Shown: positions 58,803 through 64,000 of the stretch, in pieces
How the letters are laid out: each line of letters begins with the position of its first letter
Numbering within the stretch: the first letter of the stretch is position 1
DNA from: Candidatus Poribacteria bacterium
Lineage (GTDB): Bacteria; Poribacteria; WGA-4E; WGA-3G
Direction of reading: 5' to 3'
DNA length: 64,000 bases
Assembly: GCA_022827185.1 (NCBI GenBank)
Contig: JAJDTM010000049.1
Span: 1 to 64,000, forward strand
Translations under genes and position numbers: made by a program
The notes under the pieces: model-generated
What the model was told of the DNA's origin: nothing
The model's input: the letters and a program-made list of their open reading frames with translations, nothing else
Database searches by the model: none

Positions 58803-60209
58803 ATGAACAGACCAGCACTGCAACTCACCGATGAACAGATGCGGGATTTTATCATCAACGGCTACGTCAAGGTGAAAACCGATTTACCGCCGAGTTTTCA
58901 TGAGAATATTCGCCAGCAATTGGACACAATGTTTGAGGAAACCGGGAATTTAGGGAACAATCTCCTGCCAGCCATCCCTGAAATTCAAGAAGTTTTTGAC
59001 CATCCGATTGTCCACGGCGCGATGCAAGGCGTACTCGGTGCGAACTACGTCATGCATCCACACCGATACTGCCATTTCAATCAACAGGGCAGCGAAGGGC
59101 AGAATTTTCATAAAGATAGTTATGCTGGCGACGAACAGATCCGACGGCACCGATGCCGTTGGACGATGGCGTTCTATTATCCGCAAGATGTCACAGAAGA
59201 TATGGGACCCAGTGCGGTCCTGCCCGGTTCACAGTATTACGAGACGGGTGAAAGCGCGCATGAACAGCCAGAAATCGCACTCTGTGGCGAAGCAGGAACT
59301 GTGACGATCGTCCACTACGACTTGTGGCACCGCGCAATGCCGAATCGGAGCGACAAAAGGCGGTATATGTTGAAGTTTCTCTTTATCCGACTTGATGAAC
59401 CACAAGCACCTTTATGGAAGAATGATAGCGACAACTGGCACACCCTCGGCAACGGCGAAGAATCCGAACATCCAGAATTGTGGGAATCGGTATGGGACTG
59501 GTACTACGGAAAATACAACGGTACTGCCAACGGCGTTTCGCATGCTGAAGTGGATACTCTCATCGAAACCTTGGACAATGATAACGAAAAAGATAGGCTA
59601 AACGCCGCGTATCGGTTGGGGCGGGTCGGTACCGATGCTGTGCCTGTCTTGAAGCAGATGTTACATAGCACATCAGCCACTATCCGCGAGTATGCCGGAT
59701 ACGCGCTAAGCCTCACCGGTGCACCCGCTGTGCCGACGCTCATTGACGCACTACAAGCGACAGACGATTCAGTACGCGCAAGCGCAGCGTTCACCTTGGC
59801 GGATATGGGGAAAGCCGCCCAAGAAGCAATACCTGCATTAATGCACGCTGCACAGGAACCTTCCGAATCGGTCCGACGACACGCCACAGAGGGGCTTGGA
59901 CTCATCGGACAACTGGTATCCGAGGATATGGATTTATCCGAGACTGTACAAGTCTTGACAACCGGGTTGAGCGATGACTATCTTCCTGTTCGCGATAACG
60001 CTGCCCGCGCCTTAGCAAAATTAGGGGCACTTGCTGAACCGGCGATTCCCGCGCTTATCACCCAGTTAGAAGATGAGGACCGATATGTCCGTTTCCATGC
60101 AGCAGTCGCACTGAAGCAGATCCAGACCCAAGAGGCGCAGGACGCACTCTTCTATCATCTGTTCACTTCACGTTGGTGTGCCCTCACAACACGAGGAACA
60201 CCGTTTTAG
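58803..60209 (+). CDS. PhyH dioxygenase fused to HEAT repeats, tandem paralogue, 468 aa
   Basis: Very similar to the preceding gene over its whole length, with an identical first 21 residues (start MNRPALQLTDEQMRDF). Iron ligands are H103-x-D105 (NFHKDSYAG) and H176 (YDLWHRAMP). The HEAT half has AAYRLGRVGTDAVPVLKQML, AGYALSLTGAPAVPTLIDAL and further copies. Both copies keep all catalytic residues, so both are likely active. GGAGG lies 8 nt before the ATG. The end overlaps the convergent WD40 gene by 4 bp. Confidence 0.9.
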   Translation: MNRPALQLTDEQMRDFIINGYVKVKTDLPPSFHENIRQQLDTMFEETGNLGNNLLPAIPEIQEVFDHPIVHGAMQGVLGANYVMHPHRYCHFNQQGSEGQNFHKDSYAGDEQIRRHRCRWTMAFYYPQDVTEDMGPSAVLPGSQYYETGESAHEQPEIALCGEAGTVTIVHYDLWHRAMPNRSDKRRYMLKFLFIRLDEPQAPLWKNDSDNWHTLGNGEESEHPELWESVWDWYYGKYNGTANGVSHAEVDTLIETLDNDNEKDRLNAAYRLGRVGTDAVPVLKQMLHSTSATIREYAGYALSLTGAPAVPTLIDALQATDDSVRASAAFTLADMGKAAQEAIPALMHAAQEPSESVRRHATEGLGLIGQLVSEDMDLSETVQVLTTGLSDDYLPVRDNAARALAKLGALAEPAIPALITQLEDEDRYVRFHAAVALKQIQTQEAQDALFYHLFTSRWCALTTRGTPF

Positions 60210-62053
60210 TGAACATCCCACAGAAGAATCGTGCTATCGTTACTTCCACTCGCAAGCGTCCGCCCATCAGGACTAAACGCTACACAATTGACCACACGTG
60301 TATGTCCTGTTCGGATGGCTGTGTGCTTGCCAGTGGTTGTGTCTGATATATAGACCTCCATCCAACACCCACTCGCAACTGTTCGTCCATCTGGACTAAA
60401 TGCGATGGTGCTGATCCACCTCGGATGCTCTGGAAAGGTTAGCAGAAGTTCGCCAGTGGTAACATTCCACAACCGGATCTTTTCATCGTAACCACCACTG
60501 GCAAGCACCGACCTATTTGGCGAAAAAGCGACGGAGATCACTGAATGTGCATGTCCAATAACGGGGGTTTTGACCTTGCCTGTGCGCGTATCCCACAACC
60601 GAATCACGTTTTCATCAGTTGCAACAGCGAGGGTATACCCATCTGTGCTGAGTGAAATACTCGGTTTTTTCGTAAGGTTTTCGGTGAAAATTCGCAGAAG
60701 TTTCCCAGTGTGTGCATCCCAGAGACGGATTGTACTGTCCCGACTGCTGCTCACAAGGGTCGCACCATCCGAAAAATAATCAAGAAAAGAGATTCCCTCC
60801 TTATGTCCCGTGAGAGTTTTCAGGAGTTCTCCTGTCTGGGTATCCCACAAGCGGATCTCACTATCTCCTGCAGCAAACGTTTCTCCATCTGGCGAATACG
60901 TCACAGAACCGATATAGTCTGCTCCCGTGAGAGTTTTTAGGAGTTCACCTGTTTGTATATTCCACAAGTGAATCTTGCCATCTGAACTTCCAGCAGCAAG
61001 TGTCCTACCATCTGGTGAATATGTCGCGGAACCTATATAGGTTGTATGTCCAGTGATGGTTTTCAGGAGTTCTCCGGTATCGGCATCCCAGAAACGAATT
61101 GTTCCGTCACGACTCCCACTGGCAATCGTTTTACCATCTGGTGAATATTTTACAGATCGGACGTAATCCGTATGCCCAGTAAGCGTTTTTAGGAGGTTGC
61201 CCGTGTGTGCATCCCAAAGCCGAATTGTGTCGTCCAAACCATCACTGGCGAGGATGGCTCCATCTATTGAATACGCGAGAGAAAGAACAATCTCTGTCCG
61301 TCCAGCGATCGTCTTTAGAAGTTGTCCAGTACGGGTATCCCAAAGCCGAATTTTACCATACCGTCCACCACTCGCAAGCGTCAAACTATTCGGGGAATAG
61401 GCGATACTGTAAATAGTTTCTGAATGCTCAGTGATGGTTTTCAGGAGTTCGCCGGTGTGGACATCCCACAAGTAAATTGTATTATTATCTCTATTGCCAG
61501 CACTCGCAAGCATCTTTCCATCGCTTGAATATGCCAACAACTGCGTACTGTCCGCGTCCGCTGTGAGTGTTCGTAGCAACTTACCTGTGTTTGCATCCCA
61601 CAATCTAATTGTGTGATCTCCAGCACTACTACTCGCGAGTGTTTCACCAGTTGGACTGAATGCCAGCGAAGAGATAACACTTGTGTGGCCTGTGAGAACA
61701 TTTTTCTCATTTCGCGTCTGTGGGTCCAACAGTCGGATGCTTCTGTCCTTCGCAACAGCAAGTGTCATTCCATCTGGACTAAACGCCACAGCACTGACAT
61801 CCCACATATCCCCGGCGAGTAGGTCAACTTCTTCACCTGTAGGCGCGTCATAGATCCAGATGCCGATTGAACTGCTGACAGCGAGTCGAGTGCCATCGGG
61901 AAAGTATGTCAACTCTCTTATGCTGCCTTTCCCAAAACGCGCTACAGCCCCTTCAGGCAGCCCCCATCGGGTATAATCTCCCGCAAAACTGTTTGATAAC
62001 CATAGCAGAGAACAGAGGGTTGTCAAAATTATAAATGAACTTAGATTTATCAT
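60206..62053 (-). CDS. Secreted WD40-repeat protein, 615 aa
   Basis: The ATG at 62053 lies 8 nt after AAGGAG and starts a signal peptide (FIILTTLCSLLWLSNSFAG). About 14 WD40 repeats follow, with the core LAFSPDG-TLASGS-DGTIRLWD--TGELLKTLTGH; this number suits two seven-bladed propellers. WD40 propellers are protein-interaction platforms; here exported, as is common in this kind of bacterium. No kinase or peptidase domain is attached. A paralogue lies upstream. Partner unknown. Confidence 0.88.
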   Translation of the reverse strand: MINLSSFIILTTLCSLLWLSNSFAGDYTRWGLPEGAVARFGKGSIRELTYFPDGTRLAVSSSIGIWIYDAPTGEEVDLLAGDMWDVSAVAFSPDGMTLAVAKDRSIRLLDPQTRNEKNVLTGHTSVISSLAFSPTGETLASSSAGDHTIRLWDANTGKLLRTLTADADSTQLLAYSSDGKMLASAGNRDNNTIYLWDVHTGELLKTITEHSETIYSIAYSPNSLTLASGGRYGKIRLWDTRTGQLLKTIAGRTEIVLSLAYSIDGAILASDGLDDTIRLWDAHTGNLLKTLTGHTDYVRSVKYSPDGKTIASGSRDGTIRFWDADTGELLKTITGHTTYIGSATYSPDGRTLAAGSSDGKIHLWNIQTGELLKTLTGADYIGSVTYSPDGETFAAGDSEIRLWDTQTGELLKTLTGHKEGISFLDYFSDGATLVSSSRDSTIRLWDAHTGKLLRIFTENLTKKPSISLSTDGYTLAVATDENVIRLWDTRTGKVKTPVIGHAHSVISVAFSPNRSVLASGGYDEKIRLWNVTTGELLLTFPEHPRWISTIAFSPDGRTVASGCWMEVYISDTTTGKHTAIRTGHTRVVNCVAFSPDGRTLASGSNDSTILLWDVH

Positions 62054-62536
62054 AGTCAATTCTCCTTACAAGTTATCTCATAAATAGATTATAGAATCTT
62101 TTGCACGGAGATAGCATCCGACAAAATAATATTTAGAAGATAACTTTTAAAAAGTCACGATAGCGTGACAAATTTCTTGTAAGCCTATTTCTGTCGGTTT
62201 TGTTGGGAATTCAGTAGGGAACCGGCTTCGCAAGCATTTAGGGGGTGGACGAACATTGTTGAAAACGACAAACCTATAGGAAATAGGTTCTAAAATGTTC
62301 GCTTAAATATTTACAAATCCAGTGAGAAGTTGCCTTTGTAGACATTTCGCATTGAGCGGGACGCTTGAAAAATAATGTATAGGGTTCCCAAGCGATAGTT
62401 GTCACGAAATTTTGAGGAATTTCGTTTCCTGTTCACAATGTATATGGTAACACATTTAGCCAAAAAATTCAAATTTACTTTTGTCTGACACCGTGGACGG
62501 GTGATATAACGCAGATGGGTACTTATAGGAGAGGTT
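62054..62536. other. Intergenic region between WD40 genes, no gene seen
   Basis: This 483-bp space precedes the WD40 gene at 60206-62053. I see a palindrome GTCACG-ATAG-CGTGAC (62154-62169), which could be an operator, and AACCTA-TAGGAAA-TAGGTT (62271-62289). No convincing promoter or coding sequence. Confidence 0.4.
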
Positions 62537-64000
62537 TTAATCATTTTTGGATTGAATTCGCGTCAAATCCCATAGCATCACCGTACAGTCATCACTTCCA
62601 CTGACAAGTGTCTGTCCATCCGGGCTAAACGCTACTGATCTAATCCAACCTGTATGTCCAGTAAGGGTAGCTGTGTGCTTACCAGTGGCTAAGTCGGATA
62701 TATAGATCTCCCCAGAGGTCCCGCTCGCAATCGTCTGTCCATCAGGCGCAAATGCAATGGACGTGATCCAGTTCGACTGCTCAGGAAAGGTAAATAGGAG
62801 TTCGCCGGTGTCAACGTGCCACAAGCGAATGGTACTGTCTTCACTTCCACTCGCAAGCAAGGATCTATTGAATGAAAAAGCCACAGCAGTCACAGGACGC
62901 GTATGTCCTCTGAGTGTAGTTGTGACCTTGCCTGTGTGAGTATCCAACAACCGAATCACATTTTCGTCAGTTGCGACGGCAGCAGTATCCCCATCGGGGC
63001 TGAGTGAAATACTCGAATTTGCTCTCGCAGCATTTTCAGGGATGGTGTTCAGGAGTTGCCCGCTGTGAACCTCCCAAAAACGTATTGCATCCAAACTCCC
63101 ACTCACAAGTGTCGCACTATCCGGCGAATAAACAAGACAATGGGTTTCAAATTCAGGCTCGGTGAAGGTATGTAACCGCTCTCCGGTCTGCGTGTTCCAC
63201 AACCAAATCGGTCCCTCCAAACTTCCAGCTGCGAGTGTTCTGCCATCTGGTGAATACATCACAGAACAAAAAAGATCTGTATCCCCATCAAGCGTTTTCA
63301 GGAGTTCTCCAGTTTGTACATCTCGTAGTGGAATTGTGTTGTCCGCCATTCCAGTGTTGGTAAATGTGCTGCCATCAGGCGAAAATGCCACCGAGTGTAC
63401 GGAAAGCGTGTGGTCGCTGATAGTTCTCAGAGGTTTTCCCGTATCAGCATCCCAAAACCGAATCGTCCCATCGTGCCCCATACTGGTGAGGGTTTTTCCA
63501 TCCGGTGAAAAGATCAACGAATACACATCAGATGTATGTCCGGTAAGGGTTCTTAAGCGTTTTCCGGTGTGCACGTCCCAAACCCTGATTGTCTTGTCCG
63601 AACTACCACTCGCGAGCATTGCACCGTCGGCTGAATACGCCAGTGATTCAACACTTGCTGTATGTCCAGCGATAGTTTTCAGAAGTTCACCAGTGCGCAC
63701 GTCCCACAACCGAATCTTGGTGTCTCGCCCCGTACTGGCGAGTATCCGACCATCCGGTGAATAAACAACACTATCCACTCTCTTCGGATGTCGGGTGATG
63801 GTTTTCAGGAGGTTTCCGGTGTGCACATCCCATAAACAAATCTTATTATTTTGTTGACTCCCAATACTCGCAAGCATTCTTCCATCCGGTGAGTATACTA
63901 ATGACCCAGCACTACTCGCGTGTCCTGTAAGCACTCGCAGAAGTTCCCCGGTGTGCGGATTCCACACTTGAATTGTGCTATTTTCACCGGCACTTGCGAG
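62537..64000 (-). CDS. WD40-repeat protein, C-terminal part (cut by window edge)
   Basis: Open at the 64000 edge; 487 codons are visible and the reading frame continues beyond (LASAGENSTIQ at the edge), so the GTG at 63967 is not a real start. About eleven WD40 repeats are present, with cores such as LAYSADGAMLASGSSDKTIRVWD and VAFSPDGQTLVSGSDDCTVMLWD. It closely resembles the next gene downstream, including the unusual blade DGDTAAVATDENVIRLLDTHTGKV, so the two are tandem duplicates. Probably also exported, but the N-terminus is not in view. Confidence 0.88.
   Translation of the reverse strand, partial: LASAGENSTIQVWNPHTGELLRVLTGHASSAGSLVYSPDGRMLASIGSQQNNKICLWDVHTGNLLKTITRHPKRVDSVVYSPDGRILASTGRDTKIRLWDVRTGELLKTIAGHTASVESLAYSADGAMLASGSSDKTIRVWDVHTGKRLRTLTGHTSDVYSLIFSPDGKTLTSMGHDGTIRFWDADTGKPLRTISDHTLSVHSVAFSPDGSTFTNTGMADNTIPLRDVQTGELLKTLDGDTDLFCSVMYSPDGRTLAAGSLEGPIWLWNTQTGERLHTFTEPEFETHCLVYSPDSATLVSGSLDAIRFWEVHSGQLLNTIPENAARANSSISLSPDGDTAAVATDENVIRLLDTHTGKVTTTLRGHTRPVTAVAFSFNRSLLASGSEDSTIRLWHVDTGELLFTFPEQSNWITSIAFAPDGQTIASGTSGEIYISDLATGKHTATLTGHTGWIRSVAFSPDGQTLVSGSDDCTVMLWDLTRIQSKND

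Noticed and set aside
62154..62169. GTCACG-ATAG-CGTGAC as a known operator (CRP-like TGTGA...TCACA)
   Set aside because: The half-sites and spacing do not match the CRP consensus; kept only as a palindrome.

Overview
This 64 kb window looks like a bacterial chromosome segment, most likely from Candidatus Poribacteria or a close relative. That is an inference from gene content, with no rRNA to confirm it: four phytanoyl-CoA dioxygenase (PhyH) family genes, ECF sigma factors fused to large non-sigma C-terminal regions, LamG and WD40 proteins, solute-binding proteins, and many short non-autonomous transposable elements. Genes lie on both strands with ordinary start sites; many starts were moved to the ATG that sits 7-10 nt behind a GGAGG-type ribosome binding site. 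I see no tRNA, rRNA, CRISPR array or prophage.

Layout. 1-3.4 kb: end of an IS630-like element, an unknown small gene and an FRG-TPR protein; the two genes share a diverged upstream duplication. 3.4-6.6 kb: KOW-domain protein, PhyH enzyme, secreted LamG protein. 6.6-11.8 kb (minus): ECF sigma factor with a C-terminal extension, lipoprotein and two ABC-2 permeases without an ATPase. 11.9-16 kb (minus): oligopeptide-type binding protein, 2-hydroxyacid dehydrogenase and PhyH enzyme in one operon. 16.3-22.3 kb: HEAT/TPR membrane protein and a secreted subtilase with FG-GAP-like repeats and a C-terminal sorting-like domain. 22.5-26.8 kb: acetolactate synthase (alsS-like), mtnA, amidohydrolase. 27.2-30.5 kb: cold-shock-domain protein with a C-terminal Hfq/Sm-like domain, YkgJ-type Cys-cluster protein, lipoprotein, DUF971 protein, 7Fe ferredoxin. 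31-41.4 kb: a second sigma factor, fused through one membrane helix to a beta-propeller, followed by an envelope-protein cluster (small membrane protein, TolB-like propeller, C39-like/DUF1573 gene broken by an in-frame TGA, two LamG-LolA-like paralogues and a third LolA-like protein). 41.8-46.8 kb: housekeeping genes recJ, rel, rpmB. 47-53.3 kb: glycosyltransferase, half-size EamA protein, ECF sigma factor with a DUF4097-type protein and its truncated duplicate, small membrane proteins. 53.4-57 kb: sugar ABC importer (binding protein and two permeases, no ATPase). 57.2-64 kb: tandem PhyH-HEAT fusion genes and tandem WD40 proteins, the last running off the window.

Two themes connect the region. 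Regulation appears to pass through membrane-attached or propeller-fused sigma factors that sit at the head of envelope-protein clusters. Evolution by tandem duplication is visible in at least six pairs. The intergenic spaces hold at least four repeat families: a MITE-like family with 12-bp inverted ends and 7-bp target duplications, an IS630-derived MITE, a 37-bp palindromic repeat and an ACTGACAACTG-type repeat.
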